Below, piece by piece: positions 28,967-38,426 of a stretch of DNA of 64,000 bases (positions are counted from its first letter, which is position 1; each line of letters starts with the position of its first letter). A program made the position numbers and the translations under genes. This DNA is from JACCTU01 sp963848525. GTDB lineage: Bacteria > Actinomycetota > Thermoleophilia > Gaiellales > Gaiellaceae. The notes beneath the pieces were generated by a model, which saw only the letters and a program-made list of their open reading frames with translations, did not search any database and had not been told where the DNA came from. The DNA lies in contig CAWKDZ010000005.1 in the NCBI GenBank assembly GCA_963848525.1, positions 1 to 64,000 of the forward strand, read 5' to 3'.

Positions 28967-30193
28967 CGCCGGCAGCGCGAGCGCGAAGGCCGCGAAGACG
29001 TAGAAGTAATAGAACTGCATCGTCAGGTAGAAGAGGTTCGCGGCCATCGTCCCGACGAGCGCGGCGGTCAGCCCCCACGCGAGCCGCGGCTCGAACGCGC
29101 GGGCGAGCCGCAAGTGGCGGAACACCCACCAGAGGAAGACGCCGAAGAGCGCGGTGCCGACGATCCCCGTCTCCACGAGCAGCGCGACGTAGAACGAGTG
29201 CGGCCCCCAGTTGTCGCGGCCCGTCGCGAACTCGTAGTAGACGGAGAAGTTGTTCAACCCGAGGCCGAACAGCGGGTGCGTCGAGAGCACGTCCGGGATG
29301 AAGCCGTAGACGTCGAAGTGCGCCGACGTCGAGCGGTCGTCCGTCGCGAAGCGTGAGCGGATCACCTCGAGGAAGAAGTCCGCTCGGCGCGCGACGACCC
29401 AGACGAGGAACGCCGCGACGAGCGCGAGTGGGATCACGATCGCGCGCGAGAGCAGCTCCGTGCGGTACTGCGCGAAGAGCACGAGCGCGCCCACGCCGAG
29501 GCCGAGCAGGCCGCTGCGCGAGAGCGTCGCGACCTCGACCACGAGCAGGAACGCGAGCAGGACGCCGAGCCACGGCGTGCGGCGCGCGAGGTAGACCGGC
29601 GTCAGCGCCAGCAGCGGGATCAGGAGCATGATCGCGAGGTGGTTCGGGTCGCCCGTGAGCGCGTTCGGGCGGTACACGCTCTCCTCGCCGCCGACGGCGC
29701 CGTAGACGTTGATCTGGCTCGCCCCGCGCGTGAGCGGGCTGAGCAGGAGCGTGTCGAGGTTGACCCCGACGCGGGCCAGCCCGAGCTGGACGATCCCGTA
29801 CGCGGCGTTCGCCGCGATCCCGGCGACGAAGACGCCGAACGCGGTCAGCGCGAACCGCGGCCCGCTGCGCACGAGGTAGGCGACGCCCGCGGCGAGGAAG
29901 CCGAAGTGGAGCACGAACTTGAACAGGCCCTTGCCGAACTGCGCGATTCCCTGCGTCGTGTCGAGGTTGTAGAAGCCGACGAGATAGACCGCGAGGAACG
30001 CCGCGGCGAACGTCGCCGCGACCGCTGCGGTGCGCGTCACCGTCCAGTCGCCCGTCGCGAAGCGGTCGACGAGGAACGAGGCGAGAAAGAGCGCGGTCAG
30101 CACGTCGGCGAGCGTGAGCGTCCCGCCGACCTGCCAGTGCAGCTTCTCGAAGGTGACGCAGAAGACGGTCGCGAGGAAGAGCACCCGCGTCAC
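28919..30193 (-). CDS. O-antigen ligase/polymerase-like membrane protein (Wzy_C family)
   Basis: Intact 424-residue polytopic protein with about 12 hydrophobic helices. The large extracytoplasmic loop contains GDPNHLAIMLLIPLLALTPV, RSGLLGLGVGALVLF and STHPLFGLGLNNFSVYYEFA, then HSFYVALLVETGIVGTALFG. This His-Ser/Glu-Thr-Gly pattern is the signature of WaaL/Wzy O-antigen ligases and polymerases. It would join repeat units or transfer the finished chain outside the membrane, working with the Wzx flippase at 49765-51204 or the ABC exporter. GTG 30193 overlaps the stop of the glycosyltransferase upstream (GTGA). Ligase and polymerase cannot be told apart here. Confidence 0.8.
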   Translation of the reverse strand: MTRVLFLATVFCVTFEKLHWQVGGTLTLADVLTALFLASFLVDRFATGDWTVTRTAAVAATFAAAFLAVYLVGFYNLDTTQGIAQFGKGLFKFVLHFGFLAAGVAYLVRSGPRFALTAFGVFVAGIAANAAYGIVQLGLARVGVNLDTLLLSPLTRGASQINVYGAVGGEESVYRPNALTGDPNHLAIMLLIPLLALTPVYLARRTPWLGVLLAFLLVVEVATLSRSGLLGLGVGALVLFAQYRTELLSRAIVIPLALVAAFLVWVVARRADFFLEVIRSRFATDDRSTSAHFDVYGFIPDVLSTHPLFGLGLNNFSVYYEFATGRDNWGPHSFYVALLVETGIVGTALFGVFLWWVFRHLRLARAFEPRLAWGLTAALVGTMAANLFYLTMQFYYFYVFAAFALALPALRTVTGDPDRPGDPA

Positions 30194-31438
30194 GCGAGGC
30201 TCCAGAGCAGCCGCGCGAGCTCCTCGGCGCGGGCTCGGCGGTCGAGGCGGGTGCGGAGCTCGGGCCGGAGGGGGGCTGCGTCGAGCGTGCCCTCGCGCCA
30301 GCGCGCGTGCAGGTCGACGAGCGCGCGCTCGATCGCCTCGTCGTCGTCGGGCGCGACGACGATCCCGGAGCCCGACTCGCGGACGAGCTCGGCGGCGGCT
30401 CCTTCTGTCGGGACGGCCGCGAGGATCGGCCGCTCAGCGGCGAGGTACTCGTACACCTTCGCCGAGGGCACGGCGGCACCACGACCGGGGACGTCGGGGA
30501 GGAGCAGCAGGAGGGCCTCGCTGTCGCGCTGGAGGGCGAGCGAGCGCTTGCGCGGCACGTAGGCGTGGAGCTCGAGCCGTTCGCCCAGGTCGAGGGTCTC
30601 GGCCCACTCCCTGTCGGCCGACCTGAAGTCGCCGACGAAGCGCGCGACCGCGTCGGGGAGCTCCGCCCGCGCGAACGCGGTCAGGAACGGCCGCGGGTCC
30701 CGCTTGCCGAAGAACGCGCCCGTGTGCGTGATCCGGAAGCGTCCGTCCGGCCGGTAGTCGAGCCCGGCGAAGTCGTCGAAGTCGGCGCCGTTCGGGATCA
30801 CCTCGACACGGCTTCGCGTCGAGCTCGCGGAGCTCGTCGGCGACGAAGTCCGTCACCGCGACGACGGCGTCCGCCGAACGCGCCACGAGCCGAGCGACGG
30901 TCTCCTGCGTCCGCTCCTTCGCGCGAGCGGCCAACCGCTCGGTGCGACGGTCGGCGTTGCGGGTCATCGAGTCGCGCAGGTCGGCGACCCAGCGGACGCC
31001 GGTCGTTCGCTTGACCGCGGCGCCGACGAGGTGGACGGAGTTCGGCGGCGACGTGGTGACGACAACATCGATGCCCTCGCGCCTGACGATCCGCATGGCC
31101 GCCGGGATCGCGGTCGCGTTCCAGGTCACGTTCTCGTCGGGGACGAGCAAGCGGCGGTAGGTCCACAGCGTCGTCTTCGCCGCGCGCTCGAGCGCGCCCG
31201 CGCCGTGGAGCTCCTCGGCGGGGAGCCGGCCGCGCGGACCGAGGTAGCGCGCGCGGTGGACCCAGGCCTGCGTCGGCGGCTCCAGCTCCTCGTCGCGGTG
31301 GATCCACTTCGAGTCGTCGGGTGCGAGCACGTGCGTCTCGATCCCGAGGCCGGGGAGATGCGTCGCGAACTTCAGCGGCCGCTGCACGCCGGCGCCGCCC
31401 GAAGGCGGCCAGTACATCGTCACGAGCAGGACTTTCAC
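30190..31438 (-). CDS. Glycosyltransferase family 4
   Basis: GT4 enzyme of about 415 residues: VLLVTMYWPPSGGAGVQRPL, FATHLPGLGIETHVLAPDDS, VVVTTSPPNSVHLVGAAVK, VRWVADLRDSMTRNADRRTE, SADAVVAVTDFVADELREL, VIPNGADFDDFAGLDYRPDG, FRITHTGAFFGKRDPRPFL, and PSAKVYEYLAAERPILAAVP. The N-terminal half resembles WbuB/WcaL-like enzymes. One break near 30808 looks like a single inserted T. GTG 31438 overlaps the stop of the deacetylase-like gene. It is the fourth gene downstream of the membrane protein at 33594-35497 in one overlapping run. Confidence 0.82.
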
Positions 31439-32520
31439 GCCGACATTCTGGCCGCGGCCTCGCGCGCGAGCTCACCCGCACTGACGCAGACGCCGCCGCG
31501 CTCCCGCACGGCGTCGATCAGGCGGAAGTAGACGCGGTCCCAGCCGCGCGCGGTCGCCGGGTCGAAGCGCTCCGTGTGCCAGATCACGGCCGCCGCGCCG
31601 CCCCACTCCGCGAGCTTGTCGAGCAGGTCGTTCAGCCGGCGCTCCGCCTGCTCCGGCGAGAGCCCCAGGTAGTGCGGCTCGGCGAGCGTCGCGTCCATCG
31701 CCATCGTCGGGATCTCGATCAGGTCGAGCGGCTCGTTCCGCTCGTGGCTCCAGGGGCGGAACGGCCGCGCGATCCCTGCACGGAAGCCGAGCGCGTCTGC
31801 GTAGCCCAGCGACGCGTCGTACCGGAACGAGCCCGCCAGCTGCTCGAGGTTGTCGAGCGTGACGCGCAGGTAGTGGAAGCGCGTCCCGTCCACCGGCCCC
31901 GCGAGCTCTTCCAGCGCAAGCTTCTCGGTCTCGATCAGCGCCGGGTCGTCGGCGGCTGCGTACGACGGATGCAGCGCGATCTCGGCGCCGAGCTCACGCA
32001 GCGTCTCGACCAGCCGAGCGCGGTGCGCCCCCCAGCCCGGCCCGTCCTCCGGCGTCGTGTGGCCGCCGAGGACGAAGAACGTCGAGCGCACGTCCCGCTC
32101 ACGCTCGGCCTCGACGAGCTCGCGGAACCGCCACCACGGATCCGTGCGGCGCAGCTTGTGCAGCGGAGCGCGCGCGAGGTCGGCGAGCTGGTGCAGGTCG
32201 CCGTGGCGCGCACGCCACAGCGCTCCCTTCACGCCCCGCCGCGTCCACCGCCAGACGACGTCGACGTCGTGCGTGAGCGCGACGGCGAAGCGCCCGCCGC
32301 ACCAGCCGCCGCCGTCGACTCCGAGCTCCGCGCGCAGGCGCTCGAGCGGCGGATCGAGCGGATCGAACGCGCTCGCGCTCGAGAGGAAACGGCCGTGCCG
32401 GTCGCGCGGGCCGTCGCGCTCCTCGACGCGCGCGAGGTGGACGAAGGCGCGCTCGAGCACGTCGGGGTCGGCGTCGTGGGCGCCGATCGACTCGAGCACC
32501 CACCGGTGCTCCGGCTTCAT
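31435..32520 (-). CDS. Polysaccharide deacetylase-like protein
   Basis: Intact 361-residue protein. FAVALTHDVDVVWRWTRRGV carries a His-Asp-x-Asp motif, ALHPSYAAADDP the His/Ser motif, and VIWHTERFDPATARGWDRV a late His. STFFVLGGHTTPEDGPGWG and TRFHYLRVTLDNLEQLAGSF are strands of the NodB-like barrel. No signal peptide is seen, so it would act in the cytoplasm on a precursor. The ATG overlaps the stop of the ATP-grasp gene directly upstream (ATGA), so ligase and deacetylase-like protein are coupled. The same pairing recurs at 45542-48419. Confidence 0.75.
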   Translation of the reverse strand: MKPEHRWVLESIGAHDADPDVLERAFVHLARVEERDGPRDRHGRFLSSASAFDPLDPPLERLRAELGVDGGGWCGGRFAVALTHDVDVVWRWTRRGVKGALWRARHGDLHQLADLARAPLHKLRRTDPWWRFRELVEAERERDVRSTFFVLGGHTTPEDGPGWGAHRARLVETLRELGAEIALHPSYAAADDPALIETEKLALEELAGPVDGTRFHYLRVTLDNLEQLAGSFRYDASLGYADALGFRAGIARPFRPWSHERNEPLDLIEIPTMAMDATLAEPHYLGLSPEQAERRLNDLLDKLAEWGGAAAVIWHTERFDPATARGWDRVYFRLIDAVRERGGVCVSAGELAREAAARMSA

Positions 32521-33584
32521 CCCCGCAGCGCCCGCACGGCGTGCACGAACGCCGGCTTCGGGTCGCGCCACGCCCACGTCGCCTCGACGAACGGCGGACG
32601 CGGCACGGCGGGCGACTCGCCGGGCATCAGCGCGATCGCCCAGCGCTTGCGGCGTCCATCGGACGAGACGGGGACAGTCCCGGGACTGTCCCCCACGAGG
32701 TCGCGGTACGCGATCAGCGGCAGGTCGACGCCGCACGCAGACGCGAGCGAGTGCCACTGCCAGAGCCGCGGGTTCACCTCCATCAGCTTGAAGCGCCCGT
32801 CGCGCGGGTCGCGCTTGAACTCGACCTGAGAGAGCCCGTTGCAGGCGAGCCGCCGCAGCAGCTCGAGCCCGGCATCGACGACCTCCTGCACCCAGAGCGC
32901 CTCGCCGACGCGGGCGGTCCCGATCCCCGGCGGTGTCTGCCGCAGCTTGCGCCCGCAGAAGAGCCCGAGCGGCTCGAGCGCCTCGTTCAGGTACGCGCCG
33001 AGCGTGTACAGCTCGTCGTCGCCGCCCGGGATCTGCTCCTGCACCATCGGCTCGAACGGCTCGGCCTGCGCGAACGCCTCCGCGACCTCGGCGGGCGTCT
33101 CGCACGGCACCGCCTGGCGCCCGTACCGCTGCCGGAAGCCGACGGGCTCCGAGGGCTTGACGACGACCGGATAGCCGAGCTCCTCGGCTGCGTGCACGGC
33201 CTCGGCGACGTTCGCCGGAAAGCGCGTCTCGGGCGCGTCGACCGCTGCCTCGAGCTGCACGCGCTTGCGCTGGATCCGCTCGAGCTCGCGCGGGAACGGG
33301 CAGAGCAGGTCGAGCTCGTCCCGGTGCCGGGCGATCGCCGCGAGCCCCTCGTCGTGCGTCGGGAAGACGACGCCGCGGCCGAGCGCCGACAGCGTCTGCA
33401 CGAACCCCGCCTCGTCGTCGAGCGGGCTCGGCGAGAGCAGGGGCATCGCGTAGCGGGAGCGGAAGCCGAGCGCGCTCGGCCGGTGGTCGACCGCGAACAC
33501 GCGCACGCCGGCCCGGCCGAGCGACCGGATCGCCGCGAGGCCGTTCACGAACCCGACGTCGACGACGATCGCGGGCGGACCCAC
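32517..33584 (-). CDS. ATP-grasp ligase carrying an inserted palindrome
   Basis: Intact 355-residue ATP-grasp protein that would activate a carboxylate with ATP and join it to an amine or thiol. N-terminal Rossmann-like part VVDVGFVNGLAAIRSLGRAG, then VVFPTHDEGLAAIA. ATP-grasp core: LGYPVVVKPSEPVGFRQRYG, PMVQEQIPGGDDELYTLGA, and metal-binding KLMEVNPRLWQWHSLASACG. Between YRDLV and the C-terminal GRRKRWAIALMPGES, a 24-bp perfect palindrome (32670-32693) adds the residues GDSPGTVPV in frame. The GTG 33584 follows GGAGG with only one base between, so the true start is a little uncertain. It is translationally coupled to the deacetylase-like gene. Confidence 0.8.
   Translation of the reverse strand: MGPPAIVVDVGFVNGLAAIRSLGRAGVRVFAVDHRPSALGFRSRYAMPLLSPSPLDDEAGFVQTLSALGRGVVFPTHDEGLAAIARHRDELDLLCPFPRELERIQRKRVQLEAAVDAPETRFPANVAEAVHAAEELGYPVVVKPSEPVGFRQRYGRQAVPCETPAEVAEAFAQAEPFEPMVQEQIPGGDDELYTLGAYLNEALEPLGLFCGRKLRQTPPGIGTARVGEALWVQEVVDAGLELLRRLACNGLSQVEFKRDPRDGRFKLMEVNPRLWQWHSLASACGVDLPLIAYRDLVGDSPGTVPVSSDGRRKRWAIALMPGESPAVPRPPFVEATWAWRDPKPAFVHAVRALRG
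32670..32693. repeat. 24-bp perfect palindrome within an ATP-grasp gene
   Basis: A 12-bp arm GGGGACAGTCCC is followed directly by its exact reverse complement GGGACTGTCCCC. The element is in frame in the ATP-grasp CDS and encodes part of GDSPGTVPV. Similar GGGACAGTCC palindromes occur as dispersed REP-like repeats in many bacteria (recalled, not checked). Confidence 0.8.
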
Positions 33585-33593
33585 GCCTCCAAG

Positions 33594-35497
33594 CTACTCG
33601 GTGGAGCAGAGCTGGTAGCGCTCGTCCGCGTAGACGGCGCCCGCGCACTCGCGGCCGCGCACGCGCATGCGGTCGATCACGAGCCAGCGGTACGGCCTCG
33701 GGAACACGCCGGTCTCGAGGAAGCGCCGCCACTCCTCGACGCGCTCGTACGGCTCGTTGTCCTCGGTGTCGCCGACGTGCGTCGGCGCGGAGACCGCGAC
33801 GTACACCGGTGCGCGGGCCGCGAGCCAGTACGACGTTTCCGGGTCGGCGAGGACGACGTCACCCGGGCGGACGTGCTCGCGCACGGCCGCGACGAGCCCG
33901 GGCGTGAGCTCCTCTGTGCGCGTCGGACGCTCCCAGCCGGTCGTGACCGCGAGCGGGAGCACGAAGAGCGCGCACGCCGCGGCAGGGAGCCAGTCCGTGC
34001 GCTCGCGCATGACGAGCCGGTTGCGCAGGACGACGGCCGCGACGAGCGTGAGCGCGCCGCCAAGCGCCGCGATCCACACCGGCAGCGTCGGGCCGCCTTC
34101 TCGCAGGACGTAGCCGAAGTCCCCGGGCCACCTCCACTCGAGCAGGATCCCGGCCCCGAGCGCGAGCGGCAGCACGGCCCACGAGAGCAGTCGCGCCAGC
34201 ACGGCGGCGCCGCCCGCGAGCGCGAACACGAACGGCAGGAACGCGGCGAGCCGGCGCGCCTGCGAGAGCGAGACGGCGTCGGCGAAGCGTGGGAAGACGG
34301 GATCGAGCAGGAGCACGGCGAGCAGCGCGACCGTCCCGCCGAGCACGAGCGCGGCCCAGCGCAGACGCACGGCCAGCAGCGCGAGCGGAACGAGCGCGAG
34401 CGCCGCGATCGGCACCGGCCCCGCGCGCGTGAGCACGATCGGCGCGAGGTGGTAGCTGCTCGGCGAGTCGACGATGAACTGCCGCGGGTAGCGCTCGAGC
34501 CCGTGTCCCCGACCCGTCACCTGCGCGTCGCTCGGCGTGACCGACGCCGTCTCCTGGACGACCGGTAGGAGCCAAACGAGGAAGAGCCCGGCGGCGAGCG
34601 CGAACGTGCCGACGCCGATCGCCACGCGCGCCAGGTCCTCCCGCACGAGCAGCACGCGCGCGCCCGCGAAGCCGGCGAGCACGAGCAGCAGGAAGACGGC
34701 GTAGGACGGGTGCACGGCGGCGACGACGAGGCCTGCGCACGCGACGAGCACGAGCCGGCCGACCGTCCGCTCGTGCAGGTACGCGAAGACGAGCGCGATC
34801 GCCGCCGGGACGAGCAGCTGCCGCCCCCCGGCGGTGGCCGGCAGCGCGAGCGAGCGGAACGCGCCGCCGGCGTTCGACGCGAGCGCCGTCAGGCCGAGCG
34901 TGCCCGACGAGCGTCGCCACCCCGAGCCAGCGCGAGCGGAAGACCGCGACGCCCGCCTCGTAGACGACGAGGAACGCGAGCGGCGCGAGCACGGCCGCCT
35001 CGTGCTCGACGACGAGCTCCGGGCGGACCCCCGCGATCTTCGCGACGAGCGCGAGGAAGCCGTGCCAGAGCGGGAACGCGTAGCCCGGATGGAGCCCGCC
35101 GTCCTCGAACTCGCCGATTCCCTCGAGCGAGAGCTCGTCGAACGCGAGCAGCTTCTGCACACGCGCGAGGTGGAAGAGCGCGTCGCCGGCGGGGTCCGGC
35201 AGGACACGCCAGAGGAGCAGGCCGAAGGCGACGCCGGCGCCGAGCACGCCGAGCCAGGCGCGGTCGGGCGGCGAGGGTCGCCGCACGAGCGCGAGCGGGA
35301 ACGACGGCGACGGCAGCGGCGACCATCAGCCAGAGCGCGAGCGTCAGCGACGAGCCCGTCGCGAACACGACGACGAGCGCGCCGAAGAGGATCGCCAGGC
35401 TCGCGACGAGCGCGCCCGAGGCGGTGCGGGTGAGCAGCGCTCCCGGCGCGAGCAGGAGCAGCGTCGCCGCGGCGAGCCGCAGGTAGAGCTCGATCAC
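33594..35497 (-). CDS. Large multi-pass membrane protein, possibly GT-C glycosyltransferase
   Basis: About 630 residues with roughly 13 hydrophobic helices. N-terminus VIELYLRLAAATLLLLAPGA; then GDALFHLARVQKLLAFDEL and GGLHPGYAFPLWHGFLALVA with an Asp/His loop like GT-C enzymes; many helices; and a soluble C-terminal domain with DVVLADPETSYWLAARAPVY and RWLVIDRMRVRGRECAGAVY. It may use lipid-linked sugars outside the membrane, or be an uncharacterised glycan-modifying protein. GTG 35497 overlaps the stop of the GT2 upstream (GTGA). Breaks near 35283 and 34905 are bridged by clear continuation. Confidence 0.55.
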
Positions 35498-36355
35498 GGA
35501 CGCAGGAGCGCGCGCGCCGCGCTGCGGTAGCTCCGCCCACGTTCGCCGCGGAACGCGAGCCCGCGCAGCACGAGCGCGACGAACAGCAGCCCGCGCGTCA
35601 GCGCTGCGGCCGCGTCGCCCTGGTGCTTGCGCACGAAGCGCACGTGGCTCCGGACCTGCGCCGAGAACATCCGCCCCCAGTCGCGCGACGTCGCGCCCCC
35701 ACCGACGTGCACGACCTCGGCGCCGGGGAAGAAGAGCACGCGCCAGCCCGCCTCGCGCATCCGGAACTGCCAGTCGGACTCCTCGTTGAACATGAAGAAG
35801 CCCTCGTCGAGCCCGCCGACCTGCTCGACGGCCGCGCGCCGAACGAGCATCGCGGCACCGCTGACCCACTCGACCTCCCGCGCCTCCGCGTGGTCCCAGT
35901 TCGCTGCATAGAACGCGTTCAGCGCCCGCGTGCGCGGCGCGAGCTTGCGCAGGAAGAAGAACTCGGTCGCGAGCCGCCACGGCGTCGGGAAGCCCCGCGC
36001 GGAGCGCTGCAGCGACCCGTCGGGGTTGAGCAGCTTCGGGCCGACGAGCGCGGCTTCGGGCCGCGACTCGGCGAACTCGACGAGCCGCTCGACGCCGTCG
36101 GCGAGCACCCAGGCGTCCGCGTTCAGGAGCAGCACCCAGGGCGCGGTCGTCTCGTCGAGCCCGCGGTTCCAGCCCGCGCCGACGCCGCGGTTCTCCTGCT
36201 CGACGACACGCACGTGCTCGAAGCGCCGGGCGGCGTCGAGCGTGCCGTCGCGTCGAGCCGTGGTCGACGACGACGGTCGGGTGGCCGCGCACGCTCTCGA
36301 GGCAGCGCTCGAGCCACGGCAAGGCGTCGTACGTGACGACGACGACCTCAACCAC
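35494..36355 (-). CDS. Glycosyltransferase family 2 (rhamnosyltransferase-like)
   Basis: GT2 enzyme of about 285 residues: VEVVVVTYDALPWLERCLES, TVVVDHGSRDGTLDAARRFE, VEQENRGVGAGWNRGLDET, APWVLLLNADAWVLADGVER (Asp-x-Asp-like Asn-Ala-Asp), WVSGAAMLVRRAAVEQVGGL, and DEGFFMFNEESDWQFRMREA (the catalytic-base region of GalNAc/rhamnosyl GT2s). The C-terminus SHVRFVRKHQGD then a hydrophobic end. One frame break near 36250 is a single inserted A. GTG 36355 overlaps the flippase-like gene stop by 8 nt. Confidence 0.83.
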
Positions 36356-37292
36356 GGACTTGCTCCCACGCGAGGATCAGCAGGCCGGGCACGGCCATCA
36401 GCACGGTCACGAGGAAGAAGAGAAATCCGGCCGCGAACGCAACGTCGGCGGGCACGTCGAGATTCCCGAGGAAGCTGACGAAGAACGCCTCGCGCACGGC
36501 GAGCCCGTTGAGCGTGAACGGGACGAGCATGACGAGGAAGAGCAGCGGCCCCATCACGTAGTAGACGCCGACCGAGAGGTCGATCCCGACCGCCTCGCAG
36601 GCGGCCCAGATCGCGAGCACGCGCACGGACTGGATCGCGAGCGTGAGCACGAACACGCCGAAGAGCAGGCGCGGACGGTCGCGGTACGCGTGGATCGCCT
36701 CGTAGACCGCGCGCACGGGCCGTTCGAGGCGCAGCGGCCGGAGCAGCGGGGCCAGGCGTGCCAGCAGCGGCCGGACCGTGCGGGAGAACAGGACAGCGCG
36801 AGCACGATCGTCGCGGCCACGAACGCCGCCTCGACCCAGAGGTACGCGCCGACGTCGTAGCGCCCGAGCGCGAACGCGAGCCCCACCGCTCCCAGTGCCA
36901 GCGTCGCGGTCCCGCCGAGCGCCCGCTCGAGCAGCACCGAGCCGGCGATCGGCCCGCCGCGTCCCGGCGTGCCGCCGCGAGGTCTCGAAGATCCGCATCG
37001 CGTCCCCGCCGATCGCGGTCGGCAGGATCTGTCCCGCCGTGTACGCGGTCAGGTAGGCGCGCGTCAGCCAAGGGACGCGCTCCGCGATCCCGTGCGCCGT
37101 GAGCAGCCGCTGCCAGCGCCAGGCCATCGGCGGCACGGTGCCGAGCATGATCGCGACCGAGAGCAGGAACCAGCCGAAGTGCGCGTCCGCGAGCGTCGAG
37201 AACGCCTCGCCGACGTCGACCTTCCAGACGATGTACGCGACCGCGAGCCCCGTGACGACGAGCGTCGCGAGGACGCGGACTCGACGACTCAT
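36348..37292 (-). CDS. Lysylphosphatidylglycerol synthase TM region / UPF0104-type membrane protein
   Basis: A polytopic protein of about 314 residues of the LPG_synthase_TM family. VRVLATLVVTGLAVAYIVWK, GTVPPMAWRWQRLLTAHGI, LTAYTAGQILPTAIGGDAMR (the conserved Gly-Gly-Asp signature), GVYYVMGPLLFLVMLVPFTL, NGLAVREAFFVSFLGNLDV and the hydrophobic C-terminus. Stand-alone members lack the soluble aminoacyltransferase domain and have been proposed to move lipids or lipid-linked sugars across the membrane. The ATG overlaps the aminotransferase stop (ATGA). Frame breaks near 36960 and 36790. Confidence 0.75.
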   Translation of the reverse strand: MSRRVRVLATLVVTGLAVAYIVWKVDVGEAFSTLADAHFGWFLLSVAIMLGTVPPMAWRWQRLLTAHGIAERVPWLTRAYLTAYTAGQILPTAIGGDAMRIFETSRRHAGTRRADRRLGAARAGARRDRDAGTGSGGARVRARALRRRRVPLGRGGVRGRDDRARAVLFSRTVRPLLARLAPLLRPLRLERPVRAVYEAIHAYRDRPRLLFGVFVLTLAIQSVRVLAIWAACEAVGIDLSVGVYYVMGPLLFLVMLVPFTLNGLAVREAFFVSFLGNLDVPADVAFAAGFLFFLVTVLMAVPGLLILAWEQVRG

Positions 37293-38426
37293 CCAGTGAA
37301 AGTCTCGTGCACCCGCCGGAGGGCTGCGATCGCGTCCTCGACGTCGTCGTCCGAGTGCGCGGGCGAGAGCGGCAGCGACAGCACCTCGGCGCCGCCCCGC
37401 TCGGCGACCGGCAGCGACACGTTTGGGTAGCGCTCGCGATACCAGGTCAGCTTGTGCACGGGGAGAAAGTGGATCGAGGTGCCGATGTTCTCCTCGGCGA
37501 GCGCACGCTGGTAGTCGTCGCGCGTGCCCGCCGGCACGCTCCGCGTCGATCCGGACGACGTAGAGATGCAGCGCGTGTGTGTCGCGCGGGTCGCGCGCGA
37601 GCGGGTCGATGCCACCGAGCTCAGCGACCGCCGCGTCGTACAGCGCGACGTGGCGCTCGCGGATCCCGCGATGGCGCTCGACCTTCGCGAGCTGCACGAG
37701 CGCGATCGACGCGAGCACGTCGCTGAGGTTCGCCTTGTAGCCGGGCACGCCGAGGTCGTAGTGCGAGCCGTCGCCGCGGCGCATCAAGCGGACGTCGCGG
37801 ATCGCGTCCGCGACATCCGCTCGGTTCGTGGTCACGAGTCCGCCTTCCCCCGCGGACACGTTCTTCGTCGCGTAGAGGGAGAAGCAGGTGGCGTCGACGA
37901 GCGCGCCGACCTTCCGACCGCGGTACTCCGCCTCCGCAGCGTGGGCGGCGTCCTCGACGATCGGCAGCCCGAGCTCGAGCAGCGGGTCGAGGTCGGCCGG
38001 CTGGCCGGCGAGATCGACGGGCAGGATCGCCTTCGTCCGCTCCGTCACCGCCTCGCGCACGAGCGCGGGGTCGATGTTGAGGTCGTCCTCCCGCACGTCG
38101 ACGAACACCGGGGTCGCGCCGGCGTGCACGATCACGTTCGCCGTCGCCGGCCAGGTGATCGGCGACGTGATCACCTCGTCCCCAGGCCCGACGCCGAGCG
38201 CGAGCAGCGAGAGGTGCAGCGCAGCCGTCCCGCTCGCGAGCGCGACCGCGTGCTCGGCGCCGACGTACTCGGCGAAGCGCTGCTCGAGCTCGGCAGTGCG
38301 CGGGCCGGTCGTCAGCCAGCCGGAGCGGATCGTCTCCGCGACCGCGTCGATCTCCTCGTCGCCGACGGCGGGAGGCTGGAACGAGAGGAAGGTGCTCCGC
38401 CTACGCGAGAGCTTTGGCGTCGACAT
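37289..38426 (-). CDS. DegT/DnrJ/EryC1/StrS aminotransferase
   Basis: PLP-dependent sugar aminotransferase, about 378 residues: LSFQPPAVGDEEIDAVAETI, RSGWLTTGPRTAELEQRFAE, HAVALASGTAALHLSLLALG, GDEVITSPITWPATANVI, PIVEDAAHAAEAEYRGRKVG, TCFSLYATKNVSAGEGGLVT with the PLP Lys, and GYKANLSDVLASIALVQLAK. The end IGTSIHFLPVHKLTWYRERY is typical of PseC/ArnB-like enzymes. One frame break at 37538 is an extra base of the GG-to-GCG kind. The ATG at 38426 lies inside the 3' end of the ATP-grasp gene (26-nt overlap). Confidence 0.88.

Noticed and set aside
32541..34568. Plus-strand open frame of about 675 codons
   Set aside because: Antisense of the ATP-grasp and membrane-protein genes, whose motifs and couplings are clear; composition is typical of a shadow frame.
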